A stretch of 5,606 nucleotides of DNA from Flavobacteriales bacterium (GTDB taxonomy: Bacteria > Bacteroidota > Bacteroidia > Flavobacteriales_E > Vicingaceae), in the NCBI GenBank assembly GCA_003487525.1, contig DNDT01000173.1:1-5606 (forward strand), written 5' to 3'. Under the pieces are notes generated by a model. The model made no database searches, was not told the origin of the DNA, and saw nothing but the letters and a program-made list of their open reading frames with translations. Position numbers and translations under genes: made by a program. Positions 1 through 5,606 of this stretch are shown here, piece by piece. Position 1 is the stretch's first letter; each line of letters starts with the position of its first letter.

Positions 1-87
1 TCCATGCTTGATTTCAGTTTACCCTGGTTGATTAACGTTGATATAGGCAGCGCTTTTTCCGAAGTGCAAGATAATTATATTGTGTAA
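1..87 (+). CDS. C-terminal end of a gene truncated by the window edge
   Basis: Frame 1 is open from the first base to a TAA at 85-87 and gives 28 residues ending in ...SEVQDNYIV. The composition is protein-like: alternating hydrophobic and polar residues, with LPWLINVDIG in the middle. The frame stops just before low-complexity, repeat-rich DNA, which fits the end of a real gene. A short stretch can be open by chance, and 28 residues are too few to name a family. If real, the gene runs towards the minus-strand gene ending at 180, so the two converge and share the inverted repeat between them. Confidence 0.5.
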   Translation, partial: SMLDFSLPWLINVDIGSAFSEVQDNYIV

Positions 88-99
88 TCGGTTAATCGG
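85..99. repeat. Short direct repeat TAATCGG x2
   Basis: TAATCGG occurs at 85-91 and again at 93-99, followed by a related GTAATTAA. The first copy includes the TAA stop of the partial gene at 1-87. It is a small local duplication at the edge of the convergent intergenic region, with no evident function. Confidence 0.4.
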
Positions 100-110
100 G
101 TAATTAAAAT

Positions 111-173
111 GGGGTAGAGGGTAGAAGTGAGGGGGTAGATGCTTCAACTCATACCCTCATCACCCTATACCCC
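111..173. terminator. G-rich/C-rich imperfect inverted repeat between convergent genes
   Basis: The left arm (111-137) is purine-rich and contains GGGTAGA units at 112-118, 119-125 and 133-139, the first and third extended by extra 5' G residues. The right arm (152-173) is C-rich; its reverse complement begins GGGGTATAGGGT and pairs with the left arm, with a few mismatches and bulges. The loop is about 14 nt. It lies between the stop of the plus-strand partial gene (87) and the stop of the minus-strand gene (180), where a shared transcription-ending hairpin would be expected. It lacks the T-tract of a classical intrinsic terminator, so termination is an inference. It could instead be a dispersed intergenic repeat. 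Confidence 0.45.
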
Positions 174-179
174 AACAAA

Positions 180-2735
180 TCATTCCATCCCTTTTCCATA
201 AGCCTTGTTCAGGAATGCCAGGGTACGCACCGGATCCTTCATCCGGACCAGGTTCTTTCGGGTATCCTTGTCCAGAAGCAGGAAATCGTAGCATCCCATC
301 AGCTGCGCCTCGATCTGGTTGTAGTACATGCCGGGAATGTACATGAAATGGCGCTGGTCGTTTTCGTTCAGGACAATGTGTTCCTTGGCGTTCAACGTGA
401 AAAAATCGTTGCTCTTGGTGTAATCGACCTTTTCACGTGTAAAATAACTGGCATAAAACTGCATCTCTGATTCAGATGCTTTGCCCGCTCCAATTCTCTT
501 GCCCGCCTCTTTGGCAATTTCCTTGTCCATTTCATCCCTGGCCGCATTCATTCCCTGTTTTGCCAGGCCGTTCAGCAAATCATTGGCAAAGCTCGGCGTG
601 GTAGGGTGTGGGTTCCTGATCTGAATCCATGGTCCTACTCGGTTTAGCACCTCCACGTATTCGAATTGATAGAACACATATTCAACCCGGTTGCCGTCCT
701 TTTCGAAGGAGATGCTTTTTAATTCCTTGTCATTTCCGTATTCCTTGGTTTCTCCGTTGTTTGTCAGGTTTACCCTTCTGAAAAACCAGCCTCCTTTCGC
801 TGCCTGCTCAACTTTGATATCTCCTTCCTGCTGATCACCGCTCCAGGTCACGACATGACCTGGGTAGGGCCCGGATAAGGGTATGGAATTTTCCTCTTCC
901 GATCCCGCTGTTTCATCAATATTCGGACCTGCGATCAACTGCGTTACGTCTTCGGCTCCTTTACTTTTGTAGTAGACATTGACCAGCCCATCCTCCGATT
1001 CACTGAAAAAGAAGACATCTTCATCACCGGCCTCAATGTTCTTGGTATAGGCAATGAAACCTTCTTTTTTTGCCCCGTTCAAGACGAAAGATCCCGGGTG
1101 GAAGTTTCGCCGCGGATCATCGAAGCTATTGAGCTGATTTCCGAAAAGCTGTTCCATTGAAAGATCGATCAATCCGTACACATCCACCAGTCCGCCTTCG
1201 TATTTGATCTTTTCTCCGTTCACATCCATGATGAAGGTGGTCTCCGTAACATTGCCTTTTGGGGCTCCATCTGTTTTAACGGCTTTGACATCAACGTCAA
1301 TGGTTAAAATGCCCGTGATCATTTCGTTCGAGCCCAAAAGTTGGATGAATCCTTTTTGTTTTTTGTCGAACGAAGACGCAGGAAAAACACTCGAGGACTC
1401 CCGGTTCAGCAATCCATATTCGGCAAGTTCTTCTCTTTTGAATTTCACCTCTTCTTTCCCGGCTTCAATCAGAAACACACTCATGTTCGCACCCATGTAT
1501 TTTCTTGATATGGCACCGATTTTTATTTCACCTCCTTTTGTTTTTACATACCCTGGCTGGAACCTGGTTTTTGATCCCCCTGTTCCGTAGTCATAAACGA
1601 ACTCCCATCTGGTGGGCCGTTGAATTTCATAACCCAGCACATGATCTCTTTCATACACGTATTTCTTATAAGCTACCCTGTCCTCTTCCGGGATGTTCTG
1701 AACAACCTCTTCATACTGGTTGGCAGTGTACAATTCGACCAGTGCGTTTGCTTCAGATGCGTAAATGATGTCCGATTCGTCGCTCAGTTTTTTCTTTGCG
1801 ATCAGCCCCTTTTTTATGGTGCCGTCTTCAAACGAAATGGCGCCCGGATAAAGCCTCATTTCGGGATGTATCTGACTTATTTCCCATTTTTTAACCACGC
1901 GTTTCATGTATTCTTCCGTGTTGATCTGTGCTCCGTATTCCTTGAACTCGTCGTACTTCAGTTTCAGTTTCTTTTTCTCGTTTTCCTGTTCCACGTGTAC
2001 CTTGTTTACAATGTCATTTACAAGGTAAACCGTCAGGGAACCTTCTGACTTCTGGCCCTGGTTGTCGATGACGTATCCCGGAAACGACTCGGATGAAACG
2101 TAAGAAGTCTGGTCTATTTCGCTGGTTCCTTTCTGAACTCCCCAGTAAGACTTGTTGAAATTGATCAGCGGCCAGCCAGCTGCACACTTGGGATCCACAT
2201 ACTCCTTTGCACCGAAAATCGCTACATCCTCTGCCTCGAATTTCTGTTTTTCCTTATCGCGGTTTTCAATTTCAATTTTTTCCAGCCGGCCTTTGTTTTT
2301 TGTAATGGTGATTTCTCCTTCGTATTCCTGTCCGGAATTGGTTTTCACAAAACCAAAATGGACGATACCTTTCTTTCCTGTCTCATCCCAGACAAAGGAA
2401 TTAGGGGTTGCGTTCACAGTAGACCTCTTCAGCCCAAACTCCAGCAGACTGCCCGTATGAAAAATATACTTTTCACCTACATCCGAGCGGACATTCACAC
2501 TGGAGATCTTGTCAAATGAATCACCCCTGATTTGAATTTCTCCGTTGATAACCGTCCCGTCCAGGATTTTGACGTAGCCCTGGTCAAATTTGGACAGGTA
2601 GCCGATGGAACTGCTTGTGGTCAGCTGCTTGTAATTATTCCTTGGACTTTTGTTCTTTTGTGCATAGATATTGCTACAGGTGGCTGCCAGGATTACCGAG
2701 GCTGAAGCCACGAAATGAATGATTCTTGCCTTCAT
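180..2735 (-). CDS. Exported eight-module repeat protein of unknown function (851 aa)
   Basis: I do not recognise a named family. The N terminus (about 1-25) is a signal peptide with Lys/Arg at 2-4, a hydrophobic core at 6-18 and likely cleavage at IYA|QK. Cys20 is preceded by AAT, not a proper lipobox, so a lipoprotein is unlikely. Residues 52-698 contain about eight diverged modules starting near 52, 122, 219, 297, 394, 461, 547 and 625. Each opens with a pattern like (P/K/Q)G-x-(V/I)-x(4-6)-G-x(3-5)-G-x-(I/L), and most close with a hydrophobic-x-x-(Y/F)-G motif such as LAEYGLL or LVDVYGL. A Lys/Glu-rich segment (725-757) leads to a non-repeat C terminus with HFMYIPGMYY (796-805) and a basic last 30 residues. 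The modules resemble the 'GY(I/V)...G(D/Q)...GxI' segment I recall from Bacteroidota surface proteins, usually in one copy. It ends at TGA (180-182) and starts at ATG with no Shine-Dalgarno sequence. The site of action is probably periplasm or envelope. Confidence 0.9.
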   Translation of the reverse strand: MKARIIHFVASASVILAATCSNIYAQKNKSPRNNYKQLTTSSSIGYLSKFDQGYVKILDGTVINGEIQIRGDSFDKISSVNVRSDVGEKYIFHTGSLLEFGLKRSTVNATPNSFVWDETGKKGIVHFGFVKTNSGQEYEGEITITKNKGRLEKIEIENRDKEKQKFEAEDVAIFGAKEYVDPKCAAGWPLINFNKSYWGVQKGTSEIDQTSYVSSESFPGYVIDNQGQKSEGSLTVYLVNDIVNKVHVEQENEKKKLKLKYDEFKEYGAQINTEEYMKRVVKKWEISQIHPEMRLYPGAISFEDGTIKKGLIAKKKLSDESDIIYASEANALVELYTANQYEEVVQNIPEEDRVAYKKYVYERDHVLGYEIQRPTRWEFVYDYGTGGSKTRFQPGYVKTKGGEIKIGAISRKYMGANMSVFLIEAGKEEVKFKREELAEYGLLNRESSSVFPASSFDKKQKGFIQLLGSNEMITGILTIDVDVKAVKTDGAPKGNVTETTFIMDVNGEKIKYEGGLVDVYGLIDLSMEQLFGNQLNSFDDPRRNFHPGSFVLNGAKKEGFIAYTKNIEAGDEDVFFFSESEDGLVNVYYKSKGAEDVTQLIAGPNIDETAGSEEENSIPLSGPYPGHVVTWSGDQQEGDIKVEQAAKGGWFFRRVNLTNNGETKEYGNDKELKSISFEKDGNRVEYVFYQFEYVEVLNRVGPWIQIRNPHPTTPSFANDLLNGLAKQGMNAARDEMDKEIAKEAGKRIGAGKASESEMQFYASYFTREKVDYTKSNDFFTLNAKEHIVLNENDQRHFMYIPGMYYNQIEAQLMGCYDFLLLDKDTRKNLVRMKDPVRTLAFLNKAYGKGME
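642..2582 (-). repeat. Eight diverged protein modules encoded in tandem
   Basis: These are the coding positions for residues 52-698 of the 851-residue protein. The repetition is clear at the protein level: QGYVKILDGTVINGEI, GFVKTNSGQEYEGEI, PGYVIDNQGQKSEGSL, PGAISFEDGTIKKGLI, PGYVKTKGGEIKIGAI, KGFIQLLGSNEMITGIL, PGSFVLNGAKKEGFI and PGHVVTWSGDQQEGDI. It is not obvious in the DNA, so the copies are old and not prone to slippage. Spacing is uneven (about 65-100 residues from start to start) because of variable linkers. The second and eighth copies fit the closing motif least well. Confidence 0.75.
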
Positions 2736-2865
2736 GGATTGATTGAGTTAGGCACTGAAAATAATTAAATTTCTTAAAATTTGCTATACTCTTTAAAACC
2801 AATCGGCTTAGCGTTAATAAGCTGAATTCTTTTTTGCAAGAAAAGTCAATCTCTTGTAAACCAAA

Positions 2866-2897
2866 TTTGTGGTCATCGAAATCCTTTGGTAATTTTA
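2866..2897 (+). promoter_or_regulatory. Candidate promoter for the SGNH-TPR hydrolase gene
   Basis: TTTG at 2866-2869 is followed after 20 bp by TAATTTTA at 2890-2897. This matches the Bacteroidota pattern TTTG-N19/21-TAnnTTTG except for the last base of the -7 element. The same bases also read as TTGTGG-N17-TAATTT, an acceptable classical sigma-70 arrangement. A start near 2903 would give a leader of about 135 nt. Such matches are easy to find by chance in AT-rich DNA, so this is tentative. Confidence 0.3.
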
Positions 2898-3027
2898 GAT
2901 TCAGAAAATTCGATTGTATTATTCCGTACAAATCTTCATATCGATATTTCGCACCATGTAAATTTAGGTGGAGACTCAAAATTTACTACAAGTCATCAGC
3001 AGTTTTAAACGCTTATTCAATGTTCAG

Positions 3028-3036
3028 GGGAGGTGA
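3028..3036 (+). promoter_or_regulatory. Strong Shine-Dalgarno site that sets the TTG start at 3040
   Basis: The sequence GGGAGGTGA, followed by T at 3037, is almost exactly complementary to the 3' end of 16S rRNA. GGGAGG ends 6 nt before the TTG at 3040. An in-frame stop (TGA, 3034-3036) excludes an earlier start, and the next in-frame ATG (codon 28) would cut away most of the membrane anchor. Together these fix TTG as the start. Neither the 180-2735 gene nor the 5135-5560 gene has such a site. Confidence 0.8.
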
Positions 3037-3039
3037 TTT

Positions 3040-4959
3040 TTGAAAGTTGATTTTGCAAAGAATCTCGCGGCAGGCCTTGGAGTCACAATTGTTTTCTTCG
3101 TATCTGTCGAGTTAATTCTAATGGCGATTGGGGTGACTCCGCTGTACAAGCGCACTGACCCTTCAGTCGGATTTTCCGGTTACGCCCCCCTTTTTCATAA
3201 ACATGACCAGCCGAATGGAGAGTCAATATACAGAACCGCCCACAATAAGTATGAGTGGTTCAATATGCAAAGTTTTCCGGTTCGCAAGGCAGAAGGTGTT
3301 ACACGCATCTTTTGCGTCGGAGGTTCTACCACTTATGGACGTCCCTATGATGACCGTACCTCGTTTTGCGGATGGTTGAGACGATTTCTCCCCGAGGTTG
3401 ATCCTAATCGTCGCTGGGAAGTTGTCAATGCAGGGGGTATTAGTTATGCCAGTTATCGGGCAGCAAGGCTTATGGAGGAGCTCGCCAACTATGAGCCCGA
3501 TCTTTTTATCGTCTATTCAGGACACAACGAGTTCCTTGAGTCAAGGACTTATCGAGAACTGCGCGACGTGCCAAAATTTGTGCGCAATGCAGGGGTACTG
3601 GCATCGAGAACACGTCTGTATAGTGTACTCTACGATTTAGCTTACAAACGCAAAACAATTCTTCCCACAGAGGTAGATGCATTGCTGGACAGATCCATTG
3701 GCCCGGATGACTATCAGCGGGATGACGAGTTGCGCAATGCTGTCCTCAGCGATTTTAAAAACAGCTTGGTTCGAATGACAAAAATCAGCAAACAAACCCA
3801 GTCAGATATAATTTTAATTACACCTGCATCCAATATATCGGATTTCTCGCCTTTCAAATCAGAGCCGGGCCCAGACCTAAGTGCAACTGAGATAAACAAG
3901 ATTGACACCTTAAAGGGAATGGTAATAAAAGCATTGCACAGTCATGACTATGTTTATGCAGAATCGATTGCCAGAAAAGCGCGGGCTCTGGACGACCGCA
4001 ATGCAGAGATATTGTATCTTCATGGTAAAGCGCTTGATGGCCTGGATCGTATTGACGAAGCACAACGTGCATTCATCCGGAGTAGGGATGAGGATGTTTG
4101 TCCCTTGCGGGCTTTGACGCCAATCCGTGAGATCGTAACGGATGTTGCACGGACCCAAAAAACGGGTTTCGTTGATTTTGTAAGCATTGTAAGAGAACAC
4201 TCGCCTGACGGAATTCCCGGTTCGGAGATGTTTCTGGACCACGTACATCCAACCATTGAAGGCAATCGTTTGCTCGCACTTGCAATTATTGAAGAGATGG
4301 ATAAGGAAGGTATGCTCACGAAAGCTACAACCTGGAACGAGGATAAGATCACTGAGTTGACAGCGGATCTTGAAAACAGCCTTGATGAAAAAAATCATGC
4401 CATGGCGCTCAGGAATTTATCAAAAGTGCTATCGTGGGCCGGAAAGCACGATGAAGCTGAGCGCTTGATAAACGAAGCGGTAGCTACAATTCCGGATGAC
4501 GGCGAGACCAATGTCCAAAAGGGACGTCTGCTTTGGATTGCCGGAGAAAGAGAAGCGGCACTTATCCATTATCAGGAGGCTGCACGACTTGAACCATTGA
4601 ACGCCAGAACACACCGTGGAATTGGAATACTTCTATCCGAGCTAGGCCGCCCGGAAGAAGCCCTGTTGGAGTTGGAAGAAGCAATCCGTCTGGATCCAAA
4701 TCTGGAACATGTTTATTACGATTTGGGTATTGTGCTTCAGGCTTTGGGGAGCGTAAAACAAGCAGAAGAAGCTTATCGTGCTGCGCAGAAGCAGGATCCA
4801 AATCATGCAGAAGCATACAATAACATGGGCATATTATTCGCCAAACAGGGTAATCTAAAAGCAGCATTAGAGCAGTTCTCCGAGGCCTTGCGAATTGACC
4901 CCGACAACAAAGATGCGGCAGCAAATCTTGCACGTGCCAAAAAAGCCTTGGATCTATAG
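3040..4959 (+). CDS. Membrane-anchored SGNH/GDSL-type hydrolase with inserted and C-terminal TPRs
   Basis: This is a 639-residue protein. Residues 9-31 form one hydrophobic segment, probably an uncleaved signal anchor that places the rest outside the cytoplasmic membrane. The SGNH hydrolase blocks follow in order: GGSTTYG with nucleophile Ser96; NAGG (130-133); GHNE (161-164) with the block III Asn163; and DHVHPT with Asp400 and His403. All catalytic residues are therefore present, and ester or O-acyl hydrolysis on a glycan, lipid or similar substrate is likely, though the substrate is not readable. Between blocks III and V a helical, TPR-like insertion lies at about 290-350 (AESIARKARALDDRNAEILY and the following helices). 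After the catalytic domain come five 34-residue TPRs starting near 452 (less regular), 488, 522, 556 and 590, with a capping helix at 624-639. These suggest a partner-binding role. I recall similar SGNH-TPR proteins in several environmental bacterial phyla. The TTG start is supported by the ribosome binding site. It is divergent from the repeat protein and not obviously in an operon. Confidence 0.88.
   Translation: MKVDFAKNLAAGLGVTIVFFVSVELILMAIGVTPLYKRTDPSVGFSGYAPLFHKHDQPNGESIYRTAHNKYEWFNMQSFPVRKAEGVTRIFCVGGSTTYGRPYDDRTSFCGWLRRFLPEVDPNRRWEVVNAGGISYASYRAARLMEELANYEPDLFIVYSGHNEFLESRTYRELRDVPKFVRNAGVLASRTRLYSVLYDLAYKRKTILPTEVDALLDRSIGPDDYQRDDELRNAVLSDFKNSLVRMTKISKQTQSDIILITPASNISDFSPFKSEPGPDLSATEINKIDTLKGMVIKALHSHDYVYAESIARKARALDDRNAEILYLHGKALDGLDRIDEAQRAFIRSRDEDVCPLRALTPIREIVTDVARTQKTGFVDFVSIVREHSPDGIPGSEMFLDHVHPTIEGNRLLALAIIEEMDKEGMLTKATTWNEDKITELTADLENSLDEKNHAMALRNLSKVLSWAGKHDEAERLINEAVATIPDDGETNVQKGRLLWIAGEREAALIHYQEAARLEPLNARTHRGIGILLSELGRPEEALLELEEAIRLDPNLEHVYYDLGIVLQALGSVKQAEEAYRAAQKQDPNHAEAYNNMGILFAKQGNLKAALEQFSEALRIDPDNKDAAANLARAKKALDL
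4393..4908 (+). repeat. Five tandem TPR units at the C terminus of the hydrolase
   Basis: These are the coding positions for residues 452-623. Units 2 to 5 begin exactly 34 residues apart (488, 522, 556, 590) and end in the typical LEPLN, LDPNL, QDPNH and IDPDN turns. Gly and Ala fall at the usual TPR positions, for example RGIGILLSELGRPEEALLEL. The first unit, from about 452, has a less regular end (IPDD). TPRs are protein-protein interaction scaffolds; the partner is unknown. Confidence 0.85.
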
Positions 4960-5060
4960 TAAAATATAATATACCAAAACATATTTCATAATCATTTATA
5001 AATCAATTATTTAAATTAAAATAGCTTAAATTATAAAGTACTTTTCTGTGTCTTTTTTGG

Positions 5061-5092
5061 TTTACTTATCGCAATTTCTCGCGATACGTTTG
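5061..5092 (+). promoter_or_regulatory. Candidate Bacteroidota-type promoter for the lipocalin-like gene
   Basis: TACGTTTG at 5085-5092 is an exact match to the -7 consensus TAnnTTTG described for Bacteroidota. TTTA at 5061-5064, one base off the -33 TTTG, lies 20 bp upstream, the usual spacing. Transcription would start near 5099, giving a leader of about 35 nt before the ATG at 5135. The exact -7 match at a sensible distance makes this the best promoter candidate in the window. Confidence 0.5.
5067..5086. promoter_or_regulatory. Inverted repeat in the promoter spacer, possible operator
   Basis: TATCGC at 5067-5072 and GCGATA at 5081-5086 are perfect inverted arms of 6 bp separated by 8 bp. 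The right arm includes the first two bases of the -7 element. A dimeric repressor bound here would block the promoter. The arms are short and no regulator gene is in the window, so chance is a real alternative. Confidence 0.25.
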
Positions 5093-5134
5093 TGTCGTTA
5101 ATAAGATGTTTAACCCCGGATCAAAATACACATA

Positions 5135-5560
5135 ATGAAAACATTAATCGTTACCCTTATTTGTTCAATGGTTTTTACCTTGTCAAATGCACAGCAAAAC
5201 AGAATCACAGGAACATGGAACGTGGTGGAATTCACAAAAATTATAGATGGAAAACCCTACACAACAAATAAAAGAAAGTTGAAAGAGGAGGCCTCCGTAT
5301 GGGAACTATCCTTCATGAAAGAAGGAGTGCTCAAACAAACCAGCAACATGAGAAACGGTGCTATGGAATCCTGGAATGGCACATGGGAACAATCTACCGA
5401 AGAACTTACACTTAAGTTGCAATTGGAAGAAAGAGAAATTCAAATTGTCTACAGCTATGAATTAAATGAAGACATTCTTGTTTTAAAAAGAAGTAACCCA
5501 ACAGGAACCTGGAAGGTTGTCGGAGCTTTTCAGAGAGAAAAGTCAACAGACCATAACTGA
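5135..5560 (+). CDS. Small secreted lipocalin-like protein
   Basis: This 141-residue protein has a signal peptide (residues 1-19, likely cleavage SNA|QQ). Cys10 is too close to the N terminus and lacks a lipobox, so it is not a lipoprotein. The mature part is about 120 residues and starts ITGTWNVVEF, the Gly-x-Trp first-strand pattern of lipocalin-like domains common in Bacteroidota. Alternating beta-type segments follow: VWELSFMKEG (55-64), GTWEQS (82-87), ELTLKLQL (90-97), EIQIVYSYEL (101-110) and ILVLKRS (114-120). GTW recurs at 26-28, 82-84 and 124-126. The fold suggests a small barrel binding a hydrophobic ligand or acting as a periplasmic accessory; the ligand is unknown. ATG is chosen because the signal peptide begins there, and there is no Shine-Dalgarno sequence upstream. 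A probable terminator lies just after the stop. Confidence 0.85.
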   Translation: MKTLIVTLICSMVFTLSNAQQNRITGTWNVVEFTKIIDGKPYTTNKRKLKEEASVWELSFMKEGVLKQTSNMRNGAMESWNGTWEQSTEELTLKLQLEEREIQIVYSYELNEDILVLKRSNPTGTWKVVGAFQREKSTDHN

Positions 5561-5575
5561 TTAACTCGTTGTCAT

Positions 5576-5606
5576 AAAAAAAGCCCCTTTATTCCGGAAT
5601 AAAGGG
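5576..5606. terminator. Rho-independent, probably bidirectional terminator cut by the window end
   Basis: Positions 5585-5606 form a perfect 22-bp palindrome (CCCTTTATTCC and its reverse complement), preceded by AAAAAAAGC at 5576-5584. The A-run on the left serves as the U-tract for transcripts from the other strand. If the symmetry continues past the window edge, a GC and T-run would follow and stop the lipocalin-like gene's transcript. It begins 15 bp after the stop at 5560, as expected for that gene's terminator. Confidence 0.8.

Larger units (their letters stand above)
2736..3039. other. Divergent AT-rich intergenic region (304 bp)
   Basis: This stretch separates the ATG of the minus-strand repeat protein from the TTG of the plus-strand hydrolase and must hold both genes' upstream signals. 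It is clearly more AT-rich than the flanking genes. On the plus strand there is one plausible promoter (2866-2897) and a strong ribosome binding site (3028-3036). On the minus strand I found no exact TAnnTTTG element upstream of 2735, so that promoter is not placed. Short open frames here (2834-3043 plus, 2674-2979 minus) do not look like genes. No RNA gene or riboswitch is recognisable. Confidence 0.6.
4960..5134. other. AT-rich intergenic region between hydrolase and lipocalin-like gene
   Basis: The first roughly 80 bp after the hydrolase stop are almost entirely A and T. They contain no GC-rich hairpin followed by a T-run, so I cannot place a terminator for the hydrolase gene. The last 75 bp are less AT-rich and hold the candidate promoter of the next gene. 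With a likely promoter inside the gap, the two genes are probably transcribed separately. Confidence 0.5.

Noticed and set aside
1204..2460. Several plus-strand open frames opposite the repeat-protein gene (1204-1590, 1505-1768, 1620-2048, 2152-2460)
   Set aside because: They are antisense shadows rich in Phe, Pro, Ser and Cys with no plausible start signals; the minus-strand frame has a signal peptide and ordered repeats.
180..2735. Reading the 851-residue protein as a lipoprotein because of Cys20 in its leader
   Set aside because: The residues before the Cys are AAT, and Thr at -1 does not fit a lipobox; cleavage after IYA at residue 25 fits better.
2736..2830. Promoter for the minus-strand repeat-protein gene
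   Set aside because: No exact TAnnTTTG with a properly spaced TTTG is present on the minus strand; partial matches such as TATTTTCA lack a -33 partner.
2938..2947. Perfect 10-bp palindrome ATATCGATAT upstream of the hydrolase gene
   Set aside because: It is short and AT-rich, does not overlap the promoter candidate, and is expected by chance often enough that no operator call is justified.
2674..2979. A 101-codon minus-strand open frame across the start of the repeat-protein gene
   Set aside because: It overlaps the signal-peptide coding region of the 851-residue protein in another frame, and its low-complexity composition gives no recognisable domain.
2834..3043. A 69-codon plus-strand open frame ending at a TGA that overlaps the TTG of the hydrolase gene
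   Set aside because: The product is rich in Lys, Ser, Phe, Tyr and Cys with no domain or signal-like organisation, no ribosome binding site precedes it, and it fills AT-rich intergenic DNA where chance frames are common.
3714..4933. Minus-strand open frames opposite the hydrolase gene, the longest 162 codons (3910-4398)
   Set aside because: The plus strand there encodes SGNH catalytic blocks and regular TPRs, which explain the openness of the opposite strand.

Overview
The window looks like a chromosomal stretch from a member of the Bacteroidota. Three things suggest this: two exported proteins have signal peptides ending in the '...AQ' junction common in that phylum; two of the three complete genes start at ATG without a recognisable Shine-Dalgarno sequence; and the promoter candidate before the last gene has an exact TAnnTTTG -7 element. 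The genus cannot be told from the sequence.

Layout. Positions 1-87 hold the last 28 codons of a plus-strand gene that began outside the window. It converges on a minus-strand gene at 180-2735. The 92 bp between them carry a G-rich/C-rich imperfect inverted repeat (111-173). The 180-2735 gene encodes an 851-residue exported protein of unknown function, with about eight diverged copies of a roughly 50-residue module. A 304 bp AT-rich divergent intergenic region follows. Next is a plus-strand gene (3040-4959) for a 639-residue membrane-anchored SGNH/GDSL-type hydrolase, with a TPR-like insertion inside the catalytic domain and five TPRs at the C terminus. A 175 bp AT-rich gap with a good promoter candidate leads to 5135-5560, a small secreted lipocalin-like protein. 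The window ends inside a perfect palindrome that is probably a bidirectional terminator.

How the genes relate. All three complete genes encode proteins predicted to leave the cytoplasm: two with cleavable signal peptides and one with a signal anchor. They differ in strand or are separated by sizeable gaps, so there is no evidence of an operon or a shared pathway. The hydrolase gene differs from its neighbours in starting at TTG behind a near-perfect Shine-Dalgarno sequence. I see no tRNA, rRNA, CRISPR array, insertion sequence or defence system. The most unusual items are the eight-module repeat protein and the TPR-interrupted SGNH hydrolase.
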